Numbered from the stretch's first letter, positions 8,510 through 17,834 are shown. The stretch is DNA of 64,000 bases from UBA7985 sp002690455 (GCA_965662775.1 CBFIIW010000007.1:58412-122411); one strand, 5' to 3'. The notes: a model not told the origin generated them from the letters alone. Numbers and translations are program-made.

Positions 8510-9547
8510 GTGTTCAACTTCATCTTTAAGTTCGGAGTGACAATGGGGGCTATTCTGGCCGCTGCGGTTGTGGCTGTTCTTGGCGTTGGTGCATACTGGA
8601 TGCAGCCACCGTCCTCAGCGACGGATAACGTAACCTTTGTGGTATCGAGCGGTGACGACCTGCGAACTGTTGCAGCAGACCTCGAAGACGCCAGCCTAAT
8701 CAACAGCGCTGATCAGATCATCCTACTTGCCCGCATGCAGGGGGTGGCTGGCTCGATCAAGGCAGGTGAATTCGTGATTCCGGCGCGTGCACGCCCAAAC
8801 GAAATCCTCGATATTCTGGTGAGCGGAAAGGCGGTCAACCGCCAAGTGACCTTGCCCGAAGGTATCACCCTATCAGTTGCGCTAGACCGCCTGCTGGCCG
8901 CCCCGGGCCTGACTGGCAATTTGACCAGCCTGCCTGATGAAGGCGGGGTCCTGCCGGATACCTACGCCTTCCAGCTCAATGACGACCGACAGGCCGTGCT
9001 CGATCGCATGGTTGCCGCCATGGATGAGGCCTTATCGCAAGCTTGGGCAAACCGCAGCGACCGCAGCGTAGTTCAAACGCCAGACGACGCCCTGATCCTC
9101 GCCTCCATCATTGAAAAGGAAACCGCCCGCGCCGACGAACGCGGGCTAGTGGCAAGTGTGTACAGCAACCGTCTGGCTCAGGGCATGCGGCTGCAGGCTG
9201 ATCCGACTTTGGTCTATTTCCTGTCTCGCGGGACAGGTCGGCTTGGCCGTGGCTTGCGACGGTCCGAACTCGACGATGCCAGCAATCCCTACAACACCTA
9301 TCGCCACAACGGCTTGCCTCCAGGGCCTATCTCCAATCCAGGACGCGCCTCTATTGAAGCAGCGCTAAACCCGGCCGAGACTGATTTCCTATTCTTCGTC
9401 GCGGGGTGCGACGGCAGGTCAGCCTTTGCCGAGACCTATGCCGAGCATCTGGTCAACGTCGAGGCCTGGCGCGCCTGCGAGCATCTGCGTTTTGGCCCCG
9501 TGGTGCCTAAGCCGCGCCCTGCGGACGGCATTCCCGCGCCGCAGTAA
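8510..9547 (+). CDS. mltG: Endolytic murein transglycosylase MltG
   Basis: MltG cuts nascent glycan strands in the periplasm and helps set their length. It starts at GTG. Residues 1-30 form one N-terminal membrane anchor. The YceG domain follows, including GVLPDTYAF-like (VLPDTYAFQ), the catalytic glutamate in LASIIEKETA, Y.NRL..GM.LQ.DPT, and PYNTYRHNGLPPGPI.NPG. Length is 345 residues. Linkage of mltG behind fabF is common in proteobacteria and ties membrane lipid supply to wall growth. It ends 34 bp from the convergent SDR gene. Confidence 0.95.
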   Translation: MFNFIFKFGVTMGAILAAAVVAVLGVGAYWMQPPSSATDNVTFVVSSGDDLRTVAADLEDASLINSADQIILLARMQGVAGSIKAGEFVIPARARPNEILDILVSGKAVNRQVTLPEGITLSVALDRLLAAPGLTGNLTSLPDEGGVLPDTYAFQLNDDRQAVLDRMVAAMDEALSQAWANRSDRSVVQTPDDALILASIIEKETARADERGLVASVYSNRLAQGMRLQADPTLVYFLSRGTGRLGRGLRRSELDDASNPYNTYRHNGLPPGPISNPGRASIEAALNPAETDFLFFVAGCDGRSAFAETYAEHLVNVEAWRACEHLRFGPVVPKPRPADGIPAPQ

Positions 9548-9581
9548 TCGCTCGAGGTGGGGATGGGGCTGGCGCGCCGGA

Positions 9582-10361
9582 TTAGTCCAAGGGAGGAAGC
9601 TTGGCGCGACGGCGCAGGGTCATCAACGGCATTGCCATAAAGCTCGGCAGCGCACCGAGCAATCCCGCCACCCATGTCACGGCCCAGGGAAAAGAAATCC
9701 GGCCTCGCCCGGCCTCCAGCCCGCGTTTCATAATCGCAATGGCGCGCTCGTGCTCCATCAGGAATGGCATGGGGAAGCGGTTGGCGTCGGTCATTGGGCT
9801 ACGCACAAAGCCCGGACACAGGGTCGAAACCTCTACACCAAAGGGCTTGAGCCGTCCGTGAAGGGCCTCACCCCAATGCTTCACAAAGGCTTTGGATGCG
9901 GCATAGGTCGGAGAGTAGGAGATGGCCGCAAATCCGGCGATAGAGGCCATGACGGCAATCTGCCCCCGCCCGCGCGCTGCCATCCGATTGACCAGCGGCA
10001 TTACGGTATTGGTCACTCCCGCTACATTGATATCCAGTACTTCGGCAGTCTCATGCGCCCGCTCCATTAGGTAGCGACCGGTGCCGTGTCCGATACCAGC
10101 ATTGGCGATGACCAGCTCTGTTCCATAGACGCGGTCGAAATCGGTTAGCAGCTGATCCATCGCCTCACGATCTGCGACGTCGATCACTGCCGTTAACACC
10201 TTCGCGCCCCGTGTCTCGCAGTCTGTCGCCACCGACTGCAACCGCTCCGGGTTTCGCCCGGTGAGCAACAGGGTCACACCAGGCGCAGCGTAAGCCAACG
10301 CTAACCCAGCGCCCAAACCACTCGATGCGCCCGTGATGATAACGGCTTTGGGGTTCTTCAT
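9582..10361 (-). CDS. Short-chain dehydrogenase/reductase, substrate unknown
   Basis: A classical-type SDR of 259 residues with TGASSGLG (residues 10-17), NAG at the NNAG position (ANAGIG), and the catalytic Ser...YAASK pattern (YSPTYAASK). The tail contains two hydrophobic stretches (AVTWVAGLLGALPSFMAMPL) that could bind a membrane, as in SDRs of the DltE/YqjQ kind. The substrate cannot be read from sequence. It is transcribed alone, convergent with mltG and divergent from yicC (78-bp spacer that must hold both promoters). Confidence 0.85.
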   Translation of the reverse strand: MKNPKAVIITGASSGLGAGLALAYAAPGVTLLLTGRNPERLQSVATDCETRGAKVLTAVIDVADREAMDQLLTDFDRVYGTELVIANAGIGHGTGRYLMERAHETAEVLDINVAGVTNTVMPLVNRMAARGRGQIAVMASIAGFAAISYSPTYAASKAFVKHWGEALHGRLKPFGVEVSTLCPGFVRSPMTDANRFPMPFLMEHERAIAIMKRGLEAGRGRISFPWAVTWVAGLLGALPSFMAMPLMTLRRRAKLPPLD

Positions 10362-10439
10362 GGCACTGGTTCCGAATGATTGTGGAGAAATGTAAGCAAA
10401 GGCCTACTCTTTGCCGCAGCGCAGGAGTATAGACGCGAC

Positions 10440-11333
10440 ATGACGGCAGATGTCTCACCTTTGCAATCCATGACCGGCTTCGCGGCCGTCGATGGCAGCC
10501 ACGGCGAAGCGAGCTGGACTTGGTCTTTGAAGTCCGTGAACGGCAAGTCTCTGGACGTGCGCTGGCGCATGCCTGGCCGAATGGACAGCCTCGAAGCCAG
10601 TCTGAAGAAAACGCTGCAGGCTCACATCAGCCGGGGCTCCATCTTAGCCAGCCTGCAACTCGAACTTCCGGGCCGTCGCGCTGAAGTCGCAGTCGATGAA
10701 GAGGCGCTCGACCGGCTGTCTCGACTAGTCCGCCGCCGTGACGGACAAGCGCCAGATACGGCGACGCTGCTCGGCCTCCCCGGCGTGCTGGAAACACGCT
10801 CGTCAACCCTGAGCGAAGCTGAACAGAATTCACTCAACAATGCGGTTCTGAGTTCCTTTACGGATGCCGCCCGCGCCCTGCAGGCCGCACGGCTGAATGA
10901 AGGCGAACAGCTCCACAGTATTCTTTCTGATCTGGTCGACCAAATCGAGACTCTGGTGGGCGAAGCTGAAGCGGAGACTGACGCCGTGACACTTGCCATG
11001 GCCGAGCGGTTAACGACGTTGGCCAGCGACCTTGCCGCGAAGGCTGGGACAGCGCTGCCCTCCGAACGGCTGGCGCAGGAAGCCGCCATTCTGGCCGCGA
11101 AGGCTGATGTCCGGGAAGAGTTGGATCGACTGCGTGCGCATATCGAAAGCGCGCGCGGCCTGCTCCATGCCGGCGAACCGGTGGGGCGCAAGCTAGACTT
11201 TTTGGCGCAAGAGTTCATGCGCGAAGCTAATACGCTGTGTTCAAAGGCCGGATCCACGCGCCTGACCAACACCGGTCTGGCGCTCAAGTCTGCGATCGAT
11301 CAGTTCAAGGAGCAGGTGGCCAATGTCGAATGA
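10440..11333 (+). CDS. YicC/YloC family endoribonuclease
   Basis: YicC-family proteins are RNA-cleaving hexamers involved in stress survival and sRNA decay. The N-terminal signature LQSMTGFA and WSLKSVNGKSLDVRWRMPG, and the C-terminal DUF1732 part (GRKLDFLAQEFMREANTLCSKA, then KSAIDQFKEQVANVE), are complete. The frame is open back to 10380. I chose the ATG at 10440 because the family starts just before SMTGF and AGGAG (10423-10427) lies upstream. This gives 297 residues. It overlaps gmk by 11 bp, the usual yicC-gmk pairing. Confidence 0.93.
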   Translation: MTADVSPLQSMTGFAAVDGSHGEASWTWSLKSVNGKSLDVRWRMPGRMDSLEASLKKTLQAHISRGSILASLQLELPGRRAEVAVDEEALDRLSRLVRRRDGQAPDTATLLGLPGVLETRSSTLSEAEQNSLNNAVLSSFTDAARALQAARLNEGEQLHSILSDLVDQIETLVGEAEAETDAVTLAMAERLTTLASDLAAKAGTALPSERLAQEAAILAAKADVREELDRLRAHIESARGLLHAGEPVGRKLDFLAQEFMREANTLCSKAGSTRLTNTGLALKSAIDQFKEQVANVE

Positions 11334-11973
11334 CTCGCTACCCCGCCGGGGTCTGATGCTGGTGCTGTCCTCGCCGTCAGGCGCTGGCAAAACCACCATT
11401 TCCCGCGCACTGCTGGACGATGATGATCGGCTGGAGTTATCAGTATCTGCGACCACACGTGCGCCACGTGAGGGCGAGATAGATGGCGTGCACTATCACT
11501 TTATCAGTGGCGCTCGTTTCCAGGCGCTGATCGCTGAAGACGGCCTGCTAGAGTGGGCTAATGTGTTCAACAACGCCTATGGCACTCCGCGCGCGGCCAT
11601 TGAAACCGCACTGTCCGAGGGCCGTGATGTACTGTTTGATATCGACTGGCAGGGAACCCAACAACTGCGTCAGAAAATGCCACAGGATCTTGTCAGCGTA
11701 TTCGTCCTGCCGCCATCGCTGGCTGCGTTGGAAACGCGGCTGAAATCGCGTCAGCAAAAAACGGGCGAAACAGACGAACAGGTTGCTTATCGCTTGTCCA
11801 AAGCTCCGGCCGAGGTGTCTCACTGGGCTGAATATGATTTCATCATTGTGAACTCAGACATCGAGGAAAGCGTGGCACAGGTTCGTGCAATCCTAACCGC
11901 GGAGCGCCTGCGCCGCGAGCGTCTGCGGGGGATTGAGGGCATCGTCTCCGACATTCGTTCGATCGAGACCTGA
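11323..11973 (+). CDS. gmk: Guanylate kinase
   Basis: This cytoplasmic enzyme phosphorylates GMP to GDP with ATP. The P-loop SSPSGAGKTT is at residues 16-25. The GMP-binding segment follows (S.SATTRAPREGEIDGVHYHF), and the lid region with R.Q..GE and the C-terminal YDFIIVNSD are typical. Length is 216 residues. The start lies inside the end of yicC, so the two are translationally coupled. Confidence 0.97.
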   Translation: MSNDSLPRRGLMLVLSSPSGAGKTTISRALLDDDDRLELSVSATTRAPREGEIDGVHYHFISGARFQALIAEDGLLEWANVFNNAYGTPRAAIETALSEGRDVLFDIDWQGTQQLRQKMPQDLVSVFVLPPSLAALETRLKSRQQKTGETDEQVAYRLSKAPAEVSHWAEYDFIIVNSDIEESVAQVRAILTAERLRRERLRGIEGIVSDIRSIET

Positions 11974-11985
11974 GGGCCCGCGCGT

Positions 11986-12011
11986 CGCTGAGATACTTCA
12001 GCATTTCAGCG
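11986..12011. terminator. Weak hairpin between gmk and rsmA
   Basis: CGCTGA and TCAGCG form a 6-bp stem around a 14-nt spacer in the short gap between the convergent genes gmk and rsmA. It has no strong T-tract on either strand. It may end transcription from either side, but the signal is weak. Confidence 0.3.
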
Positions 12012-12013
12012 TT

Positions 12014-12868
12014 TCAACGACGTTGCGCGAGCGCCAAAAAGGCCTCGGGCGGAAGTTCCTCCGCGCGCGCTGTGGGGGAAAGGCCAAGGTCTTCGAGAAC
12101 CGCGATCGGATCCGGAAACACTGATTTCAAAGACTGCCGAAGCATCTTTCGCCGCTGCCCAAAGGCTGCTGCTGTCACGCTCTCGATGGCTTCAAACAGG
12201 CTCAGCGGCCCCGGAACAGTGTCCGCGCGGCCATCGATTCTGACAATGGCGGAGGTTATTTTGGGCGGTGGCGTAAAGGCCTGCGCCGGGACATCAAATT
12301 GCCGGTAAGCGGCCGCTGTGCTCAATGCGGTCAGCACGGCCAGACGGCCATAAGCGCGCTCGCCAGGGCGTGCAACGATTCGGTCCACGACCTCTCGCTG
12401 AAACATGAGTGTTAGGCTGCGATAGGCCCCAGGTTCACGCCACAGATCCCGCAACCACTGAACCAAAAGCGGGGTTGCGATGTTGTAGGGTAGATTGGCG
12501 ACTACGGCGCGGGGTGCGGGCAGCAGGGTAAGCAAGTCGACGGCAAGGGCATCATCGAACCGCACGCGCAGTCCCTTTTCCCGGCCTTCCACCGTCTCGG
12601 ACAGGGCAGTGAGCAGGGGCGCTGTTCGTTGATCTTTCTCGATCACGGTTAGACTGGTGAGTGGCGCTTCGAGCAATGCGCGGGTCAGCCCGCCTGGGCC
12701 TGGGCCAATCTCAACGACGTGGCAACCTTCGAGTGGATGAGCCGACCGGGCAATGCGGGCTGTCAGATTGAGGTCGAGCAGGAAGTTCTGCCCCAGCGCC
12801 TTGGTCGGTGCGATGGCATACTGGTCAAGCAGGCGGCGCAGCGGCGGGAGATCGGCAACCTGCGTCAC
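12014..12868 (-). CDS. rsmA: 16S rRNA dimethyladenosine transferase
   Basis: RsmA (KsgA) dimethylates A1518 and A1519 of 16S rRNA late in 30S assembly. The Rossmann SAM motif VEIGPGPGGLTRALL, the catalytic NLPY motif (VANLPYNIATPLL), and the N-terminal LGQNFL are all present. At 284 residues it is normal in length. It starts 3 bp after surA ends, so it is co-transcribed with surA. In many proteobacteria pdxA lies between the two; here it does not. Confidence 0.96.
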   Translation of the reverse strand: MTQVADLPPLRRLLDQYAIAPTKALGQNFLLDLNLTARIARSAHPLEGCHVVEIGPGPGGLTRALLEAPLTSLTVIEKDQRTAPLLTALSETVEGREKGLRVRFDDALAVDLLTLLPAPRAVVANLPYNIATPLLVQWLRDLWREPGAYRSLTLMFQREVVDRIVARPGERAYGRLAVLTALSTAAAYRQFDVPAQAFTPPPKITSAIVRIDGRADTVPGPLSLFEAIESVTAAAFGQRRKMLRQSLKSVFPDPIAVLEDLGLSPTARAEELPPEAFLALAQRR

Positions 12869-12871
12869 AGC

Positions 12872-14164
12872 TCAGAACCGATAATCGATGTAGGCATCCC
12901 GGCGCAGATCAGCGTCATATCGGCGGGCCAGTGTGTTGACCCGTGTTCTTTTGAGGCGATCACGAACATTTTCCGCGGTCAGAGGATCGATTTCGAGCCG
13001 CTTACCACAGACCATGTAAACGGCACCGCCGCCGTCCGCGGGGAGCGGCTCGCTGATCTCTCCGACCTGTAGCGCTGAGAGGGTGACACTGATGCCCGGG
13101 GGCAGTGTGGACAGGTCGATTTCGCCAAGGTTGCCTGAGCCAGCTTCGCCGTATCGCTCCATCACCAGATCAAAGCGCGCGCAGCCTCTAACCTGCTCAC
13201 TGATGCTGGACAACAGGGCGAGCCGCTCCTGCGCAACCGGCGTAGTGAGATCATTCGGCAGTCCAATCGATATGCGTCGCAGCGAAGCGATGGTGCGCGA
13301 CGAAGCGGTGCCGATAGGACGACGATTGAGTACGCCTACGATGTAGTATCCTTCGCTGGTTCGCACGGGTTCGGTGGTTATCTGCCCTGGGCGGATATTG
13401 GCCAGCCCGGCTTCGAGGTCGGGGTCAAGTGAGCCTTCAGAAACCCAACCCCGGTCGCCACCGACACCAGCAGTAGCGGCGTAGGAATGCTGCTGGGCCA
13501 GCTTGCCGAAATCAGCTCCACTTTGCAGTTGCTCAATCAGGCTGAAGGCCTGCTGCCGAACTTGCGACTCAGACCGTTGTCGGCTGAAGGGCAGGAAAAT
13601 CTCTAGCAGACGGCGCTCAGACCGACCCCGAAGCGCATTAATTCGGTTGATTTCGGCCTTAAGTTCACGGTCTGTTATTTCGAGATCACGGGCAATCTGT
13701 CGCTGGGTGATGACGGTCATGGCGATCTGCGCCTTGATCTGTTCGCGCATGGTCTCGACGGGAACACCAGCTTGGCGGATAAGCGTTTCGAACCCCGCCA
13801 CATCTAGCCCATTCTGTCGGGAGATACGCTCAAAGGCATCATCGACGAAAGTTTCTTGAATATCGAGCTGCAGCCTTTCGGCTTCTTGCAGCCGGATTTT
13901 ATCGGAAATCAGCTTGTCGAGAACCTGCGGTGCTAGCAGTCGCCGCCGCTCTGCGGTATTGGCGACCTCCGCCACCATAATGGCGAGATTGATGCGGTAA
14001 GACAGGTCAACATCAGTGATGATATCGTCGTTGACCACCGCGAGTACCCGGACCGTTGACTGCTGCGCGGCAGCGCCATTGGCCGAACCGATAGCCAGCG
14101 GCAGCGCCAGGGACGCAGCACTGAAAATCATGAACAGGAACGCGGAAAACCGATTTCTCAGCAT
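12872..14164 (-). CDS. surA: Periplasmic chaperone/peptidyl-prolyl isomerase SurA
   Basis: SurA escorts outer-membrane proteins across the periplasm. A Sec signal peptide ends near residue 33 (NGAAAQQ). An N-terminal chaperone domain follows (VNDDIITDVDLSYRINLAI...DKLI..KI). There is then one clear parvulin domain at about residues 180-285 (LLEIFLPF..., FGKLAQQHSYA, GGDRGWVSEGSL, GYYIVGVLNRRPIG). The C-terminal part (residues 300-430) resembles a second, degenerate isomerase domain. The length of 430 matches SurA. lptD is not upstream; the next gene is a GST about 165 bp away. Confidence 0.92.
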   Translation of the reverse strand: MLRNRFSAFLFMIFSAASLALPLAIGSANGAAAQQSTVRVLAVVNDDIITDVDLSYRINLAIMVAEVANTAERRRLLAPQVLDKLISDKIRLQEAERLQLDIQETFVDDAFERISRQNGLDVAGFETLIRQAGVPVETMREQIKAQIAMTVITQRQIARDLEITDRELKAEINRINALRGRSERRLLEIFLPFSRQRSESQVRQQAFSLIEQLQSGADFGKLAQQHSYAATAGVGGDRGWVSEGSLDPDLEAGLANIRPGQITTEPVRTSEGYYIVGVLNRRPIGTASSRTIASLRRISIGLPNDLTTPVAQERLALLSSISEQVRGCARFDLVMERYGEAGSGNLGEIDLSTLPPGISVTLSALQVGEISEPLPADGGGAVYMVCGKRLEIDPLTAENVRDRLKRTRVNTLARRYDADLRRDAYIDYRF

Positions 14165-14329
14165 GGTGATGTCAGACCCTCCACAGTCAGTTGCCAGAGG
14201 ATGCAGGCGCGAACGAAGGCCAGCCTGCAGCAGCCGGAATGTGTCACCTATGGCATCAACATGGCAGAAATCGAGCTTAGGTCGCGCTGCAAGTCAAGGC
14301 TTTGCATGGCTTGGCCTCGGCCAGAAGCT

Positions 14330-15010
14330 TCAAGTGTTCGTGCGCGCGAGGCCATCGTGCAGGTCAAGCATGGCGGCATGCCAGTCCGCAACCTTTTCCC
14401 CGGCGAAATCAGGAAGGTCGAAACTCGACGATGTGCGCACCCATTGGAAAGCTCCCAGCGCAATATAGTCGGCGTAAGACGGGACATCCCCCCCTAACCA
14501 GGGCTGGATGTTGAGTGTTTGCGCCAGAGGGGCGAGCATGGCAGGTAAGGCAGCCTTGGCCTCATCGGCAGTGGCGCCGTGCGCCTCCAGACTGCGGCCA
14601 AAGCGCTTTTCGCGCGAAGCACGGAAGTAATCTTTGTCCTTGTCCTGCAGCCGTTCGAACAGTTCCAGCACGATGATACGAAGCAGCAGGGGCTGGAGCC
14701 CGAAACTCGCCCAGTTGTTAATGAACAGGGCGTGCGCTTTGCCCTTCTCGCCGCCAAACAGGCTGCGCCCACTGGTTACTGTATCTTCGAGATGGACAGC
14801 AATGGACCAACTGCCTGAGAGCACTTGCTCCCCATCTTCGATGGTCGGGACGATTTTACGTGCCCCGTCGCAGATTGAGGCGATGTCGGTAAAGCCGATG
14901 CCTCGGCTCTGGTGATCCAGACCCTTGTGCGCCAGCGCCATCGTGGTGCGCCAGGCGTGGGGGCTGAAAAAGGCGCCGTTCGCATTGGCGAGGTGATAGG
15001 TTGTGATCAT
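14330..15010 (-). CDS. Glutathione S-transferase family protein
   Basis: The N-terminal thioredoxin-like half has the GST pattern S.HAWRTTMALAHKGL, then VPTIEDGEQVLSGSWSIAVHLED, in which VPTI..G and the serine bind glutathione. The C-terminal helical half contains PSYADYIALGAFQW. The N-terminus resembles the LigE/LigF beta-etherase branch more than detoxifying GSTs (inference from the spacing only). Length is 226 residues. Its ATG overlaps the stop of the upstream GMC oxidoreductase by 4 bp, so the two form an operon and may act on one substrate. Confidence 0.8.
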   Translation of the reverse strand: MITTYHLANANGAFFSPHAWRTTMALAHKGLDHQSRGIGFTDIASICDGARKIVPTIEDGEQVLSGSWSIAVHLEDTVTSGRSLFGGEKGKAHALFINNWASFGLQPLLLRIIVLELFERLQDKDKDYFRASREKRFGRSLEAHGATADEAKAALPAMLAPLAQTLNIQPWLGGDVPSYADYIALGAFQWVRTSSSFDLPDFAGEKVADWHAAMLDLHDGLARTNT

Positions 15011-16653
15011 GGCGTGGATGCCTCTGTTCCAGTACGAGCCGCGGCAAGGATCATCTCCGCTGCTTTCTCCGCAATCATTATCGTGGGTGCGTTTGTATTG
15101 CCACCAATCAGGCGTGGCATCACTGACGCGTCAACGACGCGCAAGGCCGCAATGCCCTTGACCCGCAGATCGGGCGTCAGGCTTGCGCGCGGGTCTTCCG
15201 CCGCCCCCATGGCGACTGTGCCGACGGGATGGTAGATGGTTTCCGCCGTCTCCATGATCCAGGCACGGATCTCATCCTCGGTCTGCACACCGGGGCCAGG
15301 TTGCAATTCCCTGCCGCGGATAGGATCGAAAGCGGGGGCAGCGAGGATACGACGCGACCAGTCGAGCGCCGCCATCATCACGTGCATATCACGGCCGTCA
15401 GGATCACTGAGATAGCGCGGGTCCATCATCGGCGGCGCCTTGGGGTCGGCTGACGTTAGCCGGATTTCGCCTTCTGATCGCGGGTAGAGGTTACAGGCAT
15501 GAAGTGTATAACCGTAGCCCCAGACCAGTTCGCGGCCGTGGTTGGCCATCCGAGCGGGCAGGAAGTGAAACTGGATGTCGGGCCGGTCCAACTGCGGGTC
15601 TGACTTCACGAAACCGCCGGCTTCCGCCAGGTTGGAGGCAAGAGTCCCGCCCCGTCGGGTCAGCCACTGCGCAGCCCATCGCAGGCCGCGTGGCGGTAAG
15701 TTCCACTGGAAGCCAAGCCCACCTCGCGCGCCACCTCTGCTGGTGAACTGTGTAATAACGTCAAGGTGGTCGGCGAGGCGCTGACCGATGAAGGGGGCGT
15801 CCTTCACAACGTCGATACCATGGCTTCGCAGGTGCTCGGCCGGCCCGATACCGGAGAGCATAAGCAAGTGGGGACTGTTGATGGCGCCAGCACTGAGGAG
15901 TACTTCCCGGCTGGCCCGAAGGGTCTGTTGTTCGTCCGCGTTGTTGGTAGTGTGCACCCCCCAAGCGCGGCGATCGGAAATCTCCAGCCGACGCACGCTT
16001 GTCTGGGTCAGGATGGTTAGGTTTGGACGCTGGCGCACGTCAGGCGAGAGATATGCGCGCGCCGCCGAGGCGCGGAGCCCGTTGCGCGTCGTAACCTGAT
16101 AGATGCCCACAGCTTCGCAATCTTCACCCCGATTAAAGTCGTCTGTGATCGGGATTTGCGCCTGCGCGCCTGCGTCAACAAAAGCCTGGCTCAAGGGGTT
16201 AGGGTTGGGCAAATCAGAGACGCTGAGCGGACCATCTGCCCCGTGGATGTGGTCGCCACCACGTTGGTTGGCCTCAGCCTTTCGGAAGTAAGGTAGGATG
16301 GAATCGTAGTCCCATCCCTCTGCACCAAGTTGGGCCCAATTGTCGTAGTCGGCGCGCATACCTCGCGCATAGACCATGGCGTTGACCGCTGACGAACCCC
16401 CGAGCACTTTGCCGCGTGGCCAAAACAGATGGCGCTTGCTCAGGTGCTGCTGTGGCGCTGTTTCGTAGCCCCATTGCAGATTATTGAACAGGCCGATGAC
16501 CGCCAGTCCGAAGGGAAGGTGAATCGCGGGGTTCCGGGCTTTGGCTCCTGCTTCAATCAGGCAGACCTTTAGCTTTGGGTCGTCGCTGAGGCGTCGGGCG
16601 AGCACGCAGCCCGCCGATCCACCACCGACGATAATGAAGTCAAAATCCGTCAT
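15007..16653 (-). CDS. GMC-family FAD-dependent alcohol/choline-type dehydrogenase
   Basis: A flavoprotein that oxidises a primary alcohol to an aldehyde. The FAD loop DFIIVGGGSAGCVLARRLS is at the N-terminus. The GMC signature WPRGKVLGGSSAVNAMVYARG, the second signature GAINSPHLLMLSGIGP, and the C-terminal HPVGTVAMG...LRVVDASVMP with its active-site His and Asn region are present. The frame is open upstream to 16710; I chose the ATG at 16653 because MTDFDFIIV places the FAD loop correctly (548 residues). BetA and AlkJ are relatives, but no betaine genes flank it, so the substrate is open. Confidence 0.88.
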   Translation of the reverse strand: MTDFDFIIVGGGSAGCVLARRLSDDPKLKVCLIEAGAKARNPAIHLPFGLAVIGLFNNLQWGYETAPQQHLSKRHLFWPRGKVLGGSSAVNAMVYARGMRADYDNWAQLGAEGWDYDSILPYFRKAEANQRGGDHIHGADGPLSVSDLPNPNPLSQAFVDAGAQAQIPITDDFNRGEDCEAVGIYQVTTRNGLRASAARAYLSPDVRQRPNLTILTQTSVRRLEISDRRAWGVHTTNNADEQQTLRASREVLLSAGAINSPHLLMLSGIGPAEHLRSHGIDVVKDAPFIGQRLADHLDVITQFTSRGGARGGLGFQWNLPPRGLRWAAQWLTRRGGTLASNLAEAGGFVKSDPQLDRPDIQFHFLPARMANHGRELVWGYGYTLHACNLYPRSEGEIRLTSADPKAPPMMDPRYLSDPDGRDMHVMMAALDWSRRILAAPAFDPIRGRELQPGPGVQTEDEIRAWIMETAETIYHPVGTVAMGAAEDPRASLTPDLRVKGIAALRVVDASVMPRLIGGNTNAPTIMIAEKAAEMILAAARTGTEASTP

Positions 16654-16778
16654 AGACGTCCTGTAACTGATCTGAGTGTGCTGACTAGCACAGCATGAAT
16701 GCACGTGCATGACTTGCGCTGCAGGTTCGAGTCCCTTTATTGAAGGACTCGACCATTGCTTAGTGGACTGACATTGCT

Positions 16779-17834
16779 ATGCCGCGCCTTGTTGTTGACG
16801 CCATCTCAACGGGTTATAGCCCCGATCACCCCGTTCTTAATGGACTCTCCTTGTCCGTTGAGAACGGTGGGCGGTTGGCGCTGGTCGGTGCAAGCGGCAG
16901 CGGCAAGACGACGCTGTTCCGAGCCCTTGCGGGATTCATGGATATTTCGGCCGGGCGGATTTCGCTGGGCAATCGGGTTATCAGTGAGCCTGGGCTGACG
17001 CTCAACCCCGAACGTCGCGGGGTGGGGCTGGTGTTTCAGGATCTGGCCCTGTTCCCGCATATGACCGTCGAACGCAACCTACGATACGGCCTGCGCGGAT
17101 TGTCGGCGGGTGACGCGGTTCGCCGAGTAGACGAACTGCTGGATCTGACGAGCCTGCGTGATTTTCGTGATACCCTGCCTGAGGCATTGTCGGGTGGGCA
17201 GCAACAGCGGGTGGCACTGGCCCGTGCGCTTGCGCCGCGTCCGGCAATTCTGCTGTTAGATGAGCCATTCTCCAGCCTGGATCTGGAAACACGACTGCGG
17301 CTGCTGCATGCCGTCACGGATATCCTCGATGCGGAGCAGATGACAGCCCTGCTGGTGACCCACGATCAGGGTGAAGCCTTTGCCTTTGCCGATGAAGTCG
17401 CTGTAATTGGCGGTGGTCGGATTGAGCAGGCGGGACCACCAAAATCGCTCTATGCAATGCCCGCATCGCGCGAGGTTGCTCGTTTCATTGGGGAAGGCTC
17501 ATTCCTGCATGCCAATTTCGCCCCCGGGGCGATGACAGTAGAAACACCATTTGGCGCGGTTATGCCACGCTGGATCGAGGAGCCGCCCTCTTCAGCCGAA
17601 CGGATCGAGATTCTGATCCGGCCCGAAGACCTGTCACTGGCGCTACAGGGCGACGAAGGCACGCACGTGCGGGTGCTCAGCTACCGTTACATGGGCTCGT
17701 TTGTAGACTTGATGGTGGCACTGGACGATGGACAGCAGTTGCACTGGCATTCGCCTGTGATGACAGCGCCGAGCGCAGGGGCTGACGTCCGAGTGACGCT
17801 CAAAGGCGGGCTGTACCCAGCCTTTCGTCAGTAG
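16779..17834 (+). CDS. ABC transporter ATP-binding protein, FbpC/PotA-like
   Basis: The ATPase of an importer of the ferric iron/polyamine/sulfate group. Walker A is GASGSGKTT (residues 38-46). The Q-loop, signature LSGGQQQRVALARALA, Walker B ILLLDEPFSSLD and H-loop VTHD are complete. The C-terminal third is a TOBE-like domain (IEILIRPEDLSLAL...VRVLSYRYMGSFVDLMVALDDG), typical of FbpC and PotA. Length is 351 residues. No permease or binding protein gene is next to it on either side, so its partners must lie elsewhere. It converges on the HD-domain gene. Confidence 0.88.
   Translation: MPRLVVDAISTGYSPDHPVLNGLSLSVENGGRLALVGASGSGKTTLFRALAGFMDISAGRISLGNRVISEPGLTLNPERRGVGLVFQDLALFPHMTVERNLRYGLRGLSAGDAVRRVDELLDLTSLRDFRDTLPEALSGGQQQRVALARALAPRPAILLLDEPFSSLDLETRLRLLHAVTDILDAEQMTALLVTHDQGEAFAFADEVAVIGGGRIEQAGPPKSLYAMPASREVARFIGEGSFLHANFAPGAMTVETPFGAVMPRWIEEPPSSAERIEILIRPEDLSLALQGDEGTHVRVLSYRYMGSFVDLMVALDDGQQLHWHSPVMTAPSAGADVRVTLKGGLYPAFRQ

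Noticed and set aside
16722..16740. GCAGGTTCGAGTCCC resembles a tRNA T-arm
   Set aside because: The stem halves do not pair (GCAGG against CCCTT) and no acceptor, D or anticodon arm lies nearby, so I take it as chance.
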